The translations under genes were made by a program, and so were the position numbers. Below, in pieces: positions 47,977 to 61,142 of a DNA stretch of 64,000 nucleotides. A model generated the notes under the pieces. It saw only the letters and a program-made list of their open reading frames with translations, searched no databases and had not been told where the DNA came from. This stretch comes from Prunus persica (taxonomy: Eukaryota > Streptophyta > Magnoliopsida > Rosales > Rosaceae): NCBI RefSeq assembly GCF_000346465.2, contig NC_034011.1, positions 1,841,677 to 1,905,676 on the forward strand, given 5' to 3'. Within the stretch, counting starts at the first letter, position 1, and every line of letters starts with the position of its first letter.

Positions 47977-48740
47977 TAGCTTCTCTACACGCACTTCCGC
48001 GCCTGCGAGAGGCTTTTTTTTATAAAAAAAAAAATTTATTTTAGAATTAAAAAAGATAATGGGTAGTTGTGTTTCATAAAAATAGGATTCATTATCTGAT
48101 TTTTCTTTTAATTTTAATTTTTTTAATATGAAAAAGTGTGAATTTACCATATTATCCTCATTTAATTAATAATTTCATTTCTTAATGTTTGCATTAACTA
48201 TGAGCCTTTTCTGGTATTTTGAATATTTCATCATTCTCTGCCTGTTGATTTATATATATAGATGAAAATTGACTATTTAAAAACGGCTGGTGATATTGAT
48301 ATGGTATTGATAGCATTTGCAATGGTTATGATCAATGCAATTTTAGTGCATGAAATTGAACTAAAATAATAAAATCTCATTTGCAATGGTGTCATTTAGT
48401 TCATTGCAATAGATGCAATTGCAATAGAGAGGGCGATGTGATGAACCCAAATTGCAATAGACTAATTAAGGATGGGCATTCAAACTGGAAAATCAAAAAA
48501 TTGAGCCGAATTGGACCGGAAAAAATCGAGTTGACCAAAAATAAATCGGATCGGTTTGGTCCAATTCCAATTCCGATTCTTGTAGCGAAAAAATCAGACA
48601 GGGCCGAATCAGACTAGTTGTGTATTATTTTATTTTATTTATAAAATTATTTAAATCTAATGCTACATTTTTAATCTCATAACTAATATTTTCCCAAGCC
48701 CAACTTCTAAACTTCTCTAGCCCAATGTCTCTCTTTGTAT
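47977..48740. other. Extra block in intron 1 of OSC2, absent from OSC1
   Basis: In OSC1 the corresponding sequence runs directly from AAAACTATATTTA into TGAAATTGGAT. In OSC2 about 760 bases intervene, beginning CTAGCTTCTCTACACGCACT and containing AT-rich DNA. This may be a non-autonomous transposon insertion, but no clear inverted ends or target duplication were found. A deletion in OSC1 is the alternative. Confidence 0.5.
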
Positions 48741-50426
48741 GAAATTGGATAATTTGTTAATTTTCAAGCTCAAAAAATAAAATTTTAGTTGGAATTTGTA
48801 TTTAAAAAAATAATTTATAATAATAATAATAATAATCCGATTCAAAATTGGAAAAATTAGAAATCAAATCGAAATTGGTTCACTAGACAGCTATTTTCAA
48901 CAACAAGAAAATCAATAAAATCGGACAGAATTGAACCGGTTAAATAGTACCGGTTTCGATTCCGATTTGAGGTGAAAATTGGACCAAACCAGACTACGCC
49001 TACCCCTAAGACTAACCATGAGACCCACATACCCAAAAAAATACAGCATTAATGCATAATGTCATAATACATCAATTAATGCATTTGTAACGTGCATACT
49101 TTTTTTTTTTTTTAATTTAAATTTTTATAATTTTTAAAATCAAGTGTAGCATGCATACTTGAACATGTAAGAAGATTTCAACGGTACAATTTTATTGTTA
49201 ATAAATTTATCCATTTTATTTTATTTGAGTATGTAAAAGAACAGGCAAGAAGATATAACTATTGATCTGAAGCTATTAAAGTGTACTATTGCAAGTAAAA
49301 CAAAAGTTAAATTTAATAGATGCCAAAACAGTTGAACTATTGAACAACCATTGTGGATGCTCTTAGTGCTATTGGGGACAAGTAATATGTCAGTAACAAA
49401 AACGTATCGACTACAAACAATTGAAGCAAACAATTCCCCAAGTATGGACTATGAATTGTTGGAGATTATGAAGGATGGACTATGAATTGTTGGGGATTAT
49501 GTATCATGTTACTGGATAAAATTGAAGTTTTAATACTCGATTACATTTTTTTCATCTTTCTAATAACTTTTTCTCTAACGAATAAATGTAGCTTCACAGA
49601 GAGAGAAATTTCAAGCAAACAATTCCCCAAGTTAAAATCGAAGATGATGATGAGGAATGTAGACATGAAAAAGCCACCGCTGCATTGAAAAGGGCCGTTG
49701 CCTACTGGTCTGCCTTGCAATCACCACACGGCCATTGGCCCGCTGAAACCACTGGGCCTTTGTTTTATACTCCTCCCCTTGTGAGTTGTAACTCTTTAAA
49801 TTTGTTTCCAAAACAAAGTTTTTTTAATTCTCTTAACTGCAAAAGTATGATGTGTAGATGAAATTGATATATTTGGCCATCTCGGTTTCGGAGCAATTAA
49901 TTCCCCTTTTTTTCTTCTCTTTTGTTTCTTCCCTTAAAATGCAGGTCATGGCCCTGTATATTACGGGCCATCTTAATATGGTTTTCTCTGCAGACCATCG
50001 TAAGGAAATGCTTTGGTACATGTACTGTCACCAGGTTAAAATCATATTGTTATTATTTATATGGTTTTCTACATTAATTAATCATGTATAAGGATACCAG
50101 TTCTGTCTAAGAAATTTGTACGTTGCAGAACGAAGATGGTGGGTGGGGATTACACATAGAGGGCCATAGTATGATGTTTTGTACACTTCTGAACTACATT
50201 TGTATGCGTCTACTTGGCGAAGGACCCGATGGTGGTCTAGACAATGCTTGTGCAAGAGCAAGGAAATGGATTCTTGATCATGGTGGTGCAACACACTCTT
50301 CATCTTGGGGAAAGATTTGGATGGCAGTATGATCTTTTGTAACAAACTTATAATCTTCTTCTCATGTGATTACCATTTTTCATTTCTTTACGTGTGATTC
50401 ATTTATGCTAAATTTTATGCACCAAT

Positions 50427-50740
50427 TATTAGTGTATAAGCTGTGAGCTAAGTAAAGTTAGAGTAAATAAGCCTTGTTTTAAATTGTGTATTCACTTAGT
50501 CTAGATTATGACAAGTGTAAGGCTGAGATTGTATTGTTGATTGTGTGTGTACAGCTAAAGCTAACGGTTATGTACTCATGCCTTTGTGCGTGAATTTTGA
50601 TACTGAATATACACTCACTCTCAGACTTTGAGAGTAGTAGAGCATTATACATATAGCTTGAATCTTCCTCTATTCTCTCTGTTTTTTCCTCTCTACTCTA
50701 ATCTTCCATAGAAACCCAGCTAAGAATTCAAACACTAACA
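50427..50740 (+). repeat. 5' LTR of the intronic copia element
   Basis: 314 bp, TATTAGTG..CACTAACA. The ends pair as an imperfect inverted repeat (TRTTAGTG). Confidence 0.9.
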
Positions 50741-50753
50741 TGGCCTCAGAGCC
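50741..50753 (+). promoter_or_regulatory. Primer-binding site of the intronic copia element
   Basis: TGGCCTCAGAGCC directly after the 5' LTR, close to the usual plant TGGTATCAGAGC initiator-Met type. Confidence 0.75.
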
Positions 50754-50928
50754 AGGTTCGATCTGAAATCTGGGCTTAGACTGTGCGACATTGCTGCAAT
50801 CGAGCTGCACTCAAGCTCGTTCTGGTTCTGGTGAAATCGTTGAACCCCATTGTTCTGGTTCAGGTGAAATCGCTGAACCCCATCGTTTTTTATTTTGATT
50901 TTGAGATTCGTATCATCTAAGCCTAGAG

Positions 50929-53900
50929 ATGGCTGGATCTGGAGGTTCTGAGGTGAGAACTCCGATCTTCTCCGGTGAGAACTACGAGTTCTGGAGAATC
51001 AAGATGGTGACAATCTTTAAATCTCATGGGTTATGGAAATTAGTTGAAAAGGGGGTTACGATCTCTGATTCAAAGAAGAACATGGCTAAAGGAAGCGCAA
51101 AAGAGGAAGACGATGAGAAAACTGTGGCAGAACACATGCGAGATGCGAAAGCTCTGGGTATTATCCAGAATGCAGTCTCGAATCAAATATTCCCTCGAAT
51201 TGCCAATGCTGATACAGCAAAGATGGCATGGGATCTGCTATATGGTGAATATCACGGCGGTGATCAGGTACGATCAGTTAAACTCCAAAATCTTCGACGT
51301 GAATTTGAGTATACTAGGATGCGTGATGATGAAATGTTATCTGAGTATCTTACACGGTTGAATGAACTAATTAACCAAATGAAGACGTTTGGTGAGGTAT
51401 TGCCTAATGAAAGGCTTGTGCAAAAGGTTTTAATAAGTCTTAGCAAACCTTATGATCCCATCTGTCTTGTGATTGAGAATACGAAGTGTATAGACAAGGT
51501 TGAATTACAGGAGGTTCTGGCAATTCTTAAGAGCCAGGAACAACGATTTGATATGCACACTGTTGATGCCACTGATAAGGCTTTTGGCTCTTTTTCTGTG
51601 AGTCCAAAAGGTCAGCAACATAAGGGTAATTCTCAGTCAAGTGGATCTAAGAAAAACTGGAATGGAAAGGGCAAGAAGTGGGATTCAAAGCCTCAGTCCC
51701 AGCAAAAGTCATTTGCTAATCCTGCACAGAATTCAACATCTGCAGGATTCATGAAACAAGATACAGTTAAGCCACAATGCAGGGTGTGCTCTAAGTTTCA
51801 TTTTGGAGAATGTCGATACAAGGGGCAATCCAAATGTCACAACTGTGATAGGTTTGGACATTGGGCTAGAGAATGCACAGCAGGCAAGGTTGTTCAGAAG
51901 GCAAACTGTGCTAATCAGGTAGAAGTGACAGGAAATCTGTTCTATGCTAACAGTGCAATTACTGAGGTCAATGTGAGTGGGAATTGGTACATTGATAGTG
52001 GTTGTAGCAACCACATGACTGGAAATGCTGAGCTTCTTGTGGATGTAAGGACAAATGTCACTGGAAAAGTACAAATGCCCACTGGAAATCTGGTAGATGT
52101 TGCTGGAATAGGTTCACTTATGATTGATACAAATTCTGGCAGAAAGTGCATCAAGGAAGTCATGTTTCTGCCTAGTTTGAAGGAAAATTTGTTGAGTGTG
52201 GGACAGATGGATGAACATGGATATTATTTGCTATTTGGTGGAAGAGAGTGTTGTATCTTTGATGGTCCTTCACTTGATTGTCTAGTTATCAAGGTTAAGA
52301 TGAAAAGTAACAGATGCTACCCTCTGTCTCTAATGCAAGCTGATCAAATTGCATTGAAGGCTAGTGTGATTGAATGTACCTGGATTTGGCACAAGAGACT
52401 AGGACACCTAAATCTTAGAAGCCTCAAGCAGCTTAGAGAAAAGGAAATGGTGCATGGTCTTCCACATCTTGAAGATGTAAATGGTGTATGTGCAGGATGT
52501 CAAATGGGAAAACAACACAGAGATTGGTTTCCAAAAGGACAAGCTTGGAGAGCTAAGAATCCCCTAGAATTGATACACATAGATTTGTGTGGTCCCATGC
52601 AAAATGAATCAATTGCTGGGAATAAATATTTCATGTTGCTTATTGATGATCACACAAGAATTTCATGGGTTTATTTCCTAAGACACAAGTCTGAGGCACT
52701 AATCTGTTTCAGAAAGTTCAAGGCAATGGTGGAGTTACAATGTGGATTCAAAGTGAAATGCCTAAGGAGTGACAGAGGGGGAGAATTTCTCTCAACTGAA
52801 TTTAGCAAGTTGTTGGAATCTGAAGGCATACAAAGACAGTTATCCATTGCTTATACTCCACAGCAAAACGGAGTAGTGGAGAGAAAGAATAGAACAGTTG
52901 TAGAGATGGCTAAGGCAATGCTTCATGATAAAGGCATGCCATACTTTCTCTGGGCAGAAGCTGTACATACAGCTGTCTATATTCTAAACAGATCACCTAC
53001 AAAAGCCCTTGATAACATGACTCCTTTTGAAGCTTATAGTGGGAGAAAACCAGGAATTGGTCACTTAAAGGTGTTTGGATCACTCTGTTTGTGCATGTAC
53101 CAGCTGAAAGAAGACAAAAGCTTGATGCAAAGTCTGTCCAAGGTGTGTTTGTGGGTTATGCAACCTGTGAGAAAGGGTACAGAGTATTTGATCCAAGCAC
53201 TAAGAAGCTGATTCTGTCAAGGGATGTAGTTTTTGATGAAACCAAGTCCTGGAACTGGAAGGAAACTTCAGAAAATTCTGTTGCTATGACCTATGTTCCA
53301 AAGCAACCTGAAAATGGAATTGAAGTGATTCCACATGAGTTGACTGAAGTCGAGAGAAGTCCTTCTAGTCCTTGCATTTTCTCTCAAGCTGAAGAACAAG
53401 AGAATGCCATTCATGAGCATGCTGATATCTCTCAGCCCTATAATCATACTCCATTAAAGTGGAGAAACATAAATGACATTCTAGCACAATGCAATCTCTG
53501 CATTGTGGAACCTGAAAAATATGAAGAGGCTGCACAGGATAAGGCTTGGATAAAAGCAATGGAAGAAGAGCTGTCCATGATTGAAAAAAATAAGACTTGG
53601 GAGCTTGTAGACAGACCAAGTGATAAGCAGGTTATTGGTGTGAAATGGGTGTTCAAAACCAAGTTGAACTTAGATGGCTCTGTACAGAAGAACAAGGCAA
53701 GGCTAGTTGCTAAAGGGTATGTGCAGAAACCAGGCATTGATTATAGTGAAACATTTGCTCCAGTTGCTAGACTGGATACAATCAGAACACTGATTGCTCT
53801 TGCTGCACAAAGAAGCTGGAAGCTATTTCAATTAGATGTTAAGTCTGCTTTCTTAAATGGAATATTGCAGGAAGAAGTGTATGTTGATCAACCTGAAGGG

Positions 53901-55089
53901 TTTGTGATTAATGGCAAGGAAGATAAGGTTTACAAACTATACAAGGCGCTTTATGGCTTGAAACAGGCACCTAGGGCCTGGTATGGAGAGATTGATAGCT
54001 ATTTTGCTAAGTGTGGGTTTGAGAAAAGCTTAAGTGAAGCAACTCTCTACACTAAAACAAGGGGAGAACATGATATACTAATTGTCTCCATCTATATGGA
54101 TGACATTGTGTATACTGAAAACAATCAAGAGATGCTAGATGAGTTCAAAGAAGATATGAAGGAGAAGTATGAGATGTCAGACTTGGGTCTTCTTCATCAT
54201 TTTCTGGGAATGGGGGTGATTCAAACAGAATCTAGCATTTTCATTCATCAAAAGAAGTATGCTTCTGCTTTGTTGGATAAGTTTGGATTGAAAGAATGCA
54301 AATCTGTTTCTATTCCTCTTGTGGCTACTGAAAAGTTAAGTAAAGAAGATGGAAGTGGTGCTGCAGATGAAGAGAAGTACAGAAAACTTGTAGGCAGCTT
54401 ATTGTATCTTACTGCTACAAGGCCAGATGTGATGTATGCAGCTAGCCTATTAGCTAGATGTATGCAGCTAGCCTATTAGCTAGATATATGCATGGACCTT
54501 CTAACAAGCACTATGGGGTAGCTAAGAGAGTCTCAGATATGTCAAAGGAACATTGGACTATGGTTTGCATTATATGAAAGGCAAGAAGGTAGTTTTAGTT
54601 GGCTTTTGTGATAGTGACTGGGGGGGATCAGTAGATGACAGCAAGAGTACCTCAGGCTATGCGTTTTCCTTTGGTAGTGGAGTGTTCTCATGGGCTTCTG
54701 TGAAACAGAATTGTGTTGCACTTTCCACTGCAGAGGCTGAGTATATAAGTGCTGCTGAAGCAACAACTCAAGCAATATGGCTCAGGTTTGTTCTTGAAGA
54801 TTTTGGAGAGTTACAAGCTGAAGCAACTCCTTTGCAGTGTGACAATACATCTGCAATCTCAATATCTAAAAATCCAGTGTTTCACCAAAGGATTAAACAC
54901 ATTGACAGAAGATATCACTTCATAAAGGATGCCTTGCAGCAAGGAATTGTTGATTTGGTATACTGCCCAACCAAAGAACAAGTAGCAGACATTTTTACAA
55001 AAGCCTTACCAAAAGATAGATTCAACTATCTCAGAGATAAGCTTGGAGTTGTATCAGCTCAAAGCTTAAAGGGGAGTATTAGTGTATAA
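50929..55089 (+). pseudogene. Copia gag-pol, nearly complete but with three frameshifts
   Basis: The first frame (50929-53211) holds gag with a CCHC knuckle (CHNCDRFGHWAREC), protease (YIDSGCSNHMTG), the HHCC region (HKRLGHLNLRS, CAGCQMGKQH) and the integrase core (CLRSDRGGEF, YTPQQNGVVERKN). Near 53090 a 1-nt loss moves the frame to 53091-54479, which holds RT ([38 protein letters not shown]). A 26-bp tandem duplication (54432-54457 and 54458-54483) and a 1-nt loss near 54531 shift it again into RNase H (54553-55089, GFCDSDWGGSVDDSKSTSGY). All domains are present in copia order. The element is inactive as sequenced but only just. Confidence 0.92.
54432..54483 (+). repeat. 26-bp tandem duplication in copia pol
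   Basis: The unit beginning ATGTATGCAGCTAGCCTATT is repeated exactly once and shifts the reading frame between RT and RNase H. Confidence 0.92.
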
Positions 55090-55262
55090 GCTGTGAGCTA
55101 AGTAAAGTTAGAGTAAATAAGCCTTGTTTTAAATTGTGTATTCACTTAGTCTAGATTATGACAAGTGTAAGGCTGAGATTGTATTGTTGATTGTGTGTGT
55201 ACAGCTAAAGCTAACGGTTATGTACTCATGCCTTTGTGCGTGAATTTTGATACTGAATATAC

Positions 55263-55362
55263 NNNNNNNNNNNNNNNNNNNNNNNNNNNNNNNNNNNNNN
55301 NNNNNNNNNNNNNNNNNNNNNNNNNNNNNNNNNNNNNNNNNNNNNNNNNNNNNNNNNNNNNN
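55263..55362. other. Assembly gap (100 Ns)
   Basis: A run of exactly 100 Ns, conventionally a gap of unknown size. The left end of the insertion in the 3' LTR is hidden here. Confidence 0.99.
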
Positions 55363-56113
55363 GAGCCTAAGACGCATGGATACGCCAATTAGTGGCGTAT
55401 CCCGTATCGGATACTCGTTTGGATACGATACGCTTCGGATACGGTCCGATACGCATTGGATACGTATCGCAGTCAACGGATACGTTAGTTGACTAACGGA
55501 TACGAGTATCTGACTTTTTGGATACGAACCTCCGGCCGAAGTTTGCCGTTGAGGAGCCCCTGGCGCTGCATGTGAAGAGGTAGGGGGAAGAAGAAGAAGA
55601 AGATGTCAGACTGGAGGGAGGGAGAGAGGGAGGGAGAGAGAGAAGAAGAAGAAAAAGATGTCAGACTGGAGGGGGAGAGAGAGGGACAAAGACAGAGAGA
55701 CAGAGAGCGAGAGAAGAAGAAGATGTTAGACTGACATAATTGTTATTATCTCAAGTGACGACGTCGTTTGCTAAAACAAGATTTGTAATATATGTTTCCT
55801 TTTACATAGATCTGTTTATGGGTTTGGGTCTTAAGCAATAGCATTAAAATGGGCGTTGGGTAATGATATATTTGGGTGAAAAAAGCTATACATGCCTAAA
55901 AATATATAGAATTAGAAAAGAAAGTCCAAAATACTACACTATATTTATAATTTATAATTTATTTAAAATATATTTTAGGTTATATATATTTATTAATATA
56001 TATTTATAATAACCGTATCCATGACGTATCGTATCCAAATTTTTGGAAATTTACCGTATCCCCGTGTCGTGTCGTATCGTATCGCCGTATCTGTATCCGT
56101 GTCCGTGCTTCTT
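55363..56113. mobile_element. Non-autonomous DNA element (hAT-like) in the copia 3' LTR
   Basis: Both ends are packed with the short motif GGATACG / CGTATCC in opposite orientations (left 55375-55525, right 56010-56105). The visible tips, TAAGACGCATGGATACG and, reversed, TAAGAAGCACGGACACG, look like diverged terminal inverted repeats. Subterminal repeat clusters of this kind are typical of hAT-type elements. The interior has GA-rich runs and no transposase. The N gap prevents reading the target duplication. Confidence 0.6.
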
Positions 56114-59100
56114 AGAGTAGAGCATTATACATATAGCTTGAATCTTCCTCTATTCTCACTGTTTTTTCCTCTCTACTCTAATCTTCCATAGAAACCCAGC
56201 TAAGAATTCAAACACTAACACCAATAACTTATTGTAGATTAGTACTGTCTCAAATGATTAAATTTCGTTGATCGTAGATACTCGGTGTGTATGATTGGGA
56301 GGGAAACAACCCTATTCCCCCAGAGCTCTGGAGCTGCCCATCTTTCCTCCCTTTTCATCCAGGTTTGCGCAATTTAATTTTTCTGTTTGAACTCAGAAAA
56401 CAGTATTGTAGTAAAGTACAATGGATATTGTTCAATTAAAAGGATGTAACTTTGACTTCAATGCGAATTCACTGATAGTTCTGTGGTTTGCAACTTTCTC
56501 ATTCTGATTGATACTCCATATGTGCAGCAAAAATACTCTGCTATACTCGCATGGCTTACTTGCCTATGTCATATTTGTTTGGGAAAAGATTTGTTGGCCC
56601 CATCACACCCCTCATTCTGCAACTGAGAGAAGAAATCTACAATGAACCTTACAATGAAAATAAATGGAGCAAAGTGCGCCATCTGTGTGCAAAAGTGAGT
56701 TTACATGGTTTGCATGCACCTAATATTTTTTATTCTTGCCACACCACCACATTTTGATGTTATTGAAAAATTTCTGTGCATGAATAAGATGAATGTTCAA
56801 TTTTTATTTATTTTTTTAATGCAGGAGGATAACTACTATCCCCATGGTAAGTTACAATCCTTGATGTGGGATAGTCTTCACACAATCTGTGAGCCTCTTT
56901 TCACTCGCTGGCCCTTCAAAAAGTTCAGAGAGAAGGCTCTTCAAGAAACCAGTAAACACATTCATTATGAAGACGAGAATACTCGATACATTACTATTGG
57001 AGTTGTGATAAAGGTAATCAGATCATAATGAAAGAAAAACTAATTAGATGAGAATAGTATTCATATTGCTGCTATTTAAAATGCAACGTTATTTGAATTT
57101 GGCAGCCATTAAATATGCTTGCTTGCTGGGCTGAAGATCCGGAGAATCTTACAAGAAGCATCTTGCAAGGATTGCAAATTTCATATGGGTTGCAGAAGAT
57201 GGAATGAAAATGCAGGTTAGCTGTTTGCGTATTTCAGGTTTTAATTTCAGCTTCTTGGTTGGAACTGCTATTTGGGCAACAAAAGTTCTGTTTTTGATTC
57301 ATTGTACTCATATGCAGAGTTTTGGTAGCCAGATGTGGGATGCTAGTTTCGCCATTCAAGCTTTGCTTGCTGCAAATCTGAATGATGAACTTGGATGTGT
57401 ACTTAAGAAAGGACATAACTTCCTTAAGAAATCTCAGGTTTCTGTACTTACAAGTTCTACAAAAGCCCTTTTCCTTCTTCCTTTCACTTTGACCATCAAG
57501 CATTTTTCTTTCTCCCATTGCATTTTAAGTTGGCTAAAATATGCATTGGATTGTAATATTCTAGGTTAGAGATAATCCTTCTGGTGACTTTTTAGCCCAT
57601 TTTCGCCACATTTCTAAAGGAGCATGGACTTTCTCTGATCAAGACCATGGATGGCAAGTTTCTGATTGTACTGCAGAAGCTTTGAAGGTGATTATTTTTG
57701 TCAAGCTGAGGGTTGAGATAGAGCCATTACAATTGTATATGTTTCTCAAGCACAAGTTATGTCACACAGAGTTGCTTGTTGTTATCGATGCTGCAACCAC
57801 AACTCGTCGGTGAACAACTAGAACCTGAGCGTTTATATGATGCTGTCAATGTCATACTTTCTCTGCAGGTGGGGATTAGATTGAATAAAAAGTAGTATAT
57901 CTCTAATGGGGAAATTTATAACTACTGAAGATAGTTATTTTTATTTTCTCTTTACTGTCCCTTTATTTTGTCATAATGGTATTAATGAGCTCCATTCTAT
58001 GATTTGAACCAGAGTCCAAATGGTGGTGTATCAGCCTGGGAACCGGCAGGAGCTCCAAAATGGTTGGAGGTAAGTAAGAAAAATCCCTTTAAGTGATCAA
58101 AGAATTTTAATATCTCCATTGTTTCAATGTGTATCATCACATGCATATATTCATTTTCTCCTTCAGTGGTTCAACCCTATAGAATTTCTCGGGGATCTCA
58201 TGATCGAATATGAGTAACACTTTTGATCCAACATTTCCATCCTGTAATTCCTTACATTCCTTGAAGACTAACATGAGAGTCATGCAGGCACGTCGAGTGC
58301 ACCTCATCTTCAATCCAGGCTTTAGCTTTGTTTAGGAAGTTATACCCTGCCCACAGAAAGAAACAGATAGATAATTTCATCACAACTGCTACAGGGTTCA
58401 TTGAAGACATACAAAATCCTGATGGGTCATGGTATGCTTGCCTTAGATCAGATTATGTTAAGCATACTTATGTTCTTACTTGTGTTGGAGAAATAAACTA
58501 AAGAGGCAGTAATTATCACAGGTATGGAAACTGGGGAATCTGCTTCATTTATGGAACATCGTTTGCAATCAGAGGGTTAGAGGCTGCTGGCAAGACTTAC
58601 AATAATTGTGAGGCTATACGCCGAGGTGTTGAATTTTTACTCAAAACACAGAGAGATGATGGTGGATGGGGAGAGAGCTACATTTCTTGTACAAACAAGG
58701 TTCACTTTCTCTTTCTTTTTCTTTTCTGTCCCCCTTTACATGAAATATGTTGAGGCTTTGTTGGTCTATTCCCAAAATACTCATAGCACACTAGCACATG
58801 CAGCTCAATTTATACCATGCGCCTAGTTGTTCTGAGATTCATTAGTAAATATATTCTCTCTTCAGAGTAAACTAAAATTAATCTCTTGAATTGGTTACAC
58901 AGATCTATACACCTCTTGAAGGAGACCGATCCAATTTGGTGCAGACTGCAATGGGATTAATGGGTTTAATTCATGGTGGACAGGTTAGGACATGAATATA
59001 TACACCTAGCTAAGTGCCAGCCACTTCCTCAGTTCTTTTACTTTTGCATATTTCTCTCCCAGTTTCTAAGTTTTCATGTTTATATTTTTAATTTATGCAA

Positions 59101-60265
59101 TAGGCGGAGAGAGACCCTACTCCTATTCACCAAGCTGCAAAGATGTTGATCAATTCTCAATTGGAAAATGGCGATTTCCCCCAGCAGGTACCATTCTTAA
59201 ACACCATTTATTCTGCAGCATGAGAAAATCTTAAGTGTTACCGGGTTGTATACAACCATGCGTCTATTTTGTCTTATCATATACATCCGGTGATGAGGAA
59301 GTATTTTCTCCTGCACCAAGGAAAAAGTAAAAAGGATATTGTTTAATTACTATTAGCTACAGGTTTCTCATCTTTTGTTTATTTTCGTTTTCTCATGACA
59401 GGAAGTGATGGGAGTTTTCATGAGGAATGGCATGTTACACTACGCAGCATACAGGAATACTATCCCAATTTGGGCTCTTGCAGAATACTGCAATATGGTT
59501 CCAAAGCCTCTCTATGTGTAGTCGTGTAGATTAATCTACCTGTATGTACGTATAAACGAAGAGTGTTGTCTGCTTAACACCATTAAGTAAAGGAAGAAAA
59601 CAGTTTAAAAGTTAATGAGTTATTTATGCTGCCTATTAAAATACAAGGGGGTGAATATTCTCTTTATATTTGGTTTTGGATATCAGCTTTACTTTTAAGC
59701 ATGTATTTTAAATATATTTTGTCCGAGTTGATGATAAATTTTATTAATAATACATATATAAATAAGGCTTTTCCCTACCCATTCTAACCCTTCTGCTCTC
59801 TCCTGCTTTTCTTCTTTACTAGTCTTAATATTTGTTCTCTATTTGTAATTGATTGATTGTGAATTACAGTGATTTGATGTGGCACAATGATTTCTTCCAT
59901 GGTATTAGTATTAGAGCTGTAACACAGAATCTGAGATCCTGTTTCGTGTGTGACTCTGAGCTAAGTTTTTCACCTTTTTGTTTACTTTTTGCTTCTTCAA
60001 GCTCATCATGGATTTCTCTCCTATGTAATGTGTTCTTCACATGTACAGTTACATTTACAGCATTATATGTTTTCATATATTAAGTTGATTCCATTTCTGG
60101 TCTTTTGATCGGTGCAAGATCCTTGTTCTGTGTTAAGAAGGTTGAATTAGTTGTCAATTGGTGAATTTGAGGCTCTGACTTGTAAGTTGCTATTGTGTGA
60201 TCCAATTTGGGAATTTTGGTGCCCTAATTTGGAACACCTGGGAAATCTGGTGACTTCATGTCTCT

Positions 60266-60544
60266 TAGTTGGATGACACCAATTATGTGTCTTGGAGTAC
60301 TAAGATTCAAAAATTGTTAAAAGGTTATCATCCAATAGGGTTTCGTGATGGAGCAACTACATGTCCTACTGATGAACACAGTGATGAGTATCATCCAATA
60401 GGGTTTCTTGCTTGGCGTTCAAGTATAATGAACATTGGTTATTTAAGGACAAATGAAGCAACAACCATGAAGAGTCATAAACTCTCAAGTGGCTGGGTTA
60501 AAGGTAAAAACAGGGATCTTACCAAGGAGTGGGAGACAAGGTGA
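60266..60544 (+). pseudogene. Copia gag remnant downstream of OSC2
   Basis: Duplicate of 41278-41556. Here the frame reads LDDTNYVSWSTKIQKLLKGY, closer to the usual capsid N-terminus. Confidence 0.6.
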
Positions 60545-61142
60545 TATCAGAACAAGCCATTGACACTCTTGAAGGTTTGCCCTTAACATCTTCAACTGTA
60601 GACTGCAACCTGCAAATGCTGCTCCTCAGTTCTAGTCTTTGCTGCAATGAATTCTGTACTTTCTCGCTCTCCACGGGTAAAAGATGAGATGAGTCCAGAA
60701 ACGCTTCAAGAGTCTTAAAAGTAAAAATTCTGTGAGGCAGAGTACGAAGTCATCTAATAAAGATTCAATTGGTGAAATCTGGAATTTGGTTATATATTTT
60801 AAAATATTACCCTCATCTGTTATTTCATTTCCAGGGTGTTCATGCAGTAATGGAGTGAATGGACTTGAAGAGCAGAATGTAGTAAAGTAGCAGTTACGGG
60901 GAAAACTCATATTCATTTACTTTATTGAAGCCTTGTGCCTCATACATGATACATGTGTGTATAAGTAAGATATAATATATTTATATATATGCATAGATTA
61001 TTCATTCTTCAGCGGTTGCAAGTACATCAAACTCTACAAACATAAAAGAACAAAAGAAAAAATATGGCCCAACTAGAACAAGCTTTTATTGGTTCTGGTT
61101 GTATTGGCAAGTCCATGAACTCCTTTGCTTGTGGTTCGAGTC
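60545..61142. other. Convergent spacer between OSC2 and OSC3
   Basis: The 3' flanks of two tail-to-tail OSC genes. It includes the end of the duplicated segment and the 3' UTR of OSC3. No gene seen. Confidence 0.5.

Larger units (their letters stand above)
50427..56220 (+). mobile_element. Ty1/copia retrotransposon in intron 4 of OSC2
   Basis: LTRs 50427-50740 and 55077-56220 start TATTAGTG and end CACTAACA. The target duplication CCAAT is perfect (50422-50426 and 56221-56225). The primer-binding site TGGCCTCAGAGCC follows the 5' LTR and AAAGGGGAG precedes the 3' LTR. It lies in the same orientation as OSC2. The 3' LTR is enlarged by an inserted sequence and an assembly gap (55263 to about 56113). 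LTR parts that can be compared are nearly identical, so the insertion is young. It is absent from OSC1, so it arrived after the duplication. Confidence 0.93.
55077..56220 (+). repeat. 3' LTR of the intronic copia element, interrupted
   Basis: Matches the 5' LTR from 55077 to 55262 and again from about 56113 to 56220. Between them lie 100 Ns and about 750 bases of unrelated DNA. Confidence 0.85.
47595..59521 (+). pseudogene. OSC2: inactivated oxidosqualene cyclase, tandem copy of OSC1
   Basis: All 18 exons of OSC1 can be matched: 47595-47801, 49592-49780, 49945-50034, 50129-50326, 56278-56362, 56528-56694, 56825-57013, 57106-57215, 57318-57437, 57565-57687, 57770-57868, 58013-58069, 58167-58213, 58288-58431, 58522-58699, 58903-58983, 59104-59187 and 59402-59521. 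Lesions are a TAA at 47739-47741 (codon 49, Gln in OSC1), a 4-nt deletion in exon 8 (110 instead of 114 nt) and a 5.8-kb copia element in intron 4. A Trp-to-Ser change also falls in exon 15 (ATGGAACATCG). The splice sites, DCTAE and ILCYTR motifs are still present, so decay is recent. It was probably an active triterpene synthase before the stop arose. Confidence 0.92.
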
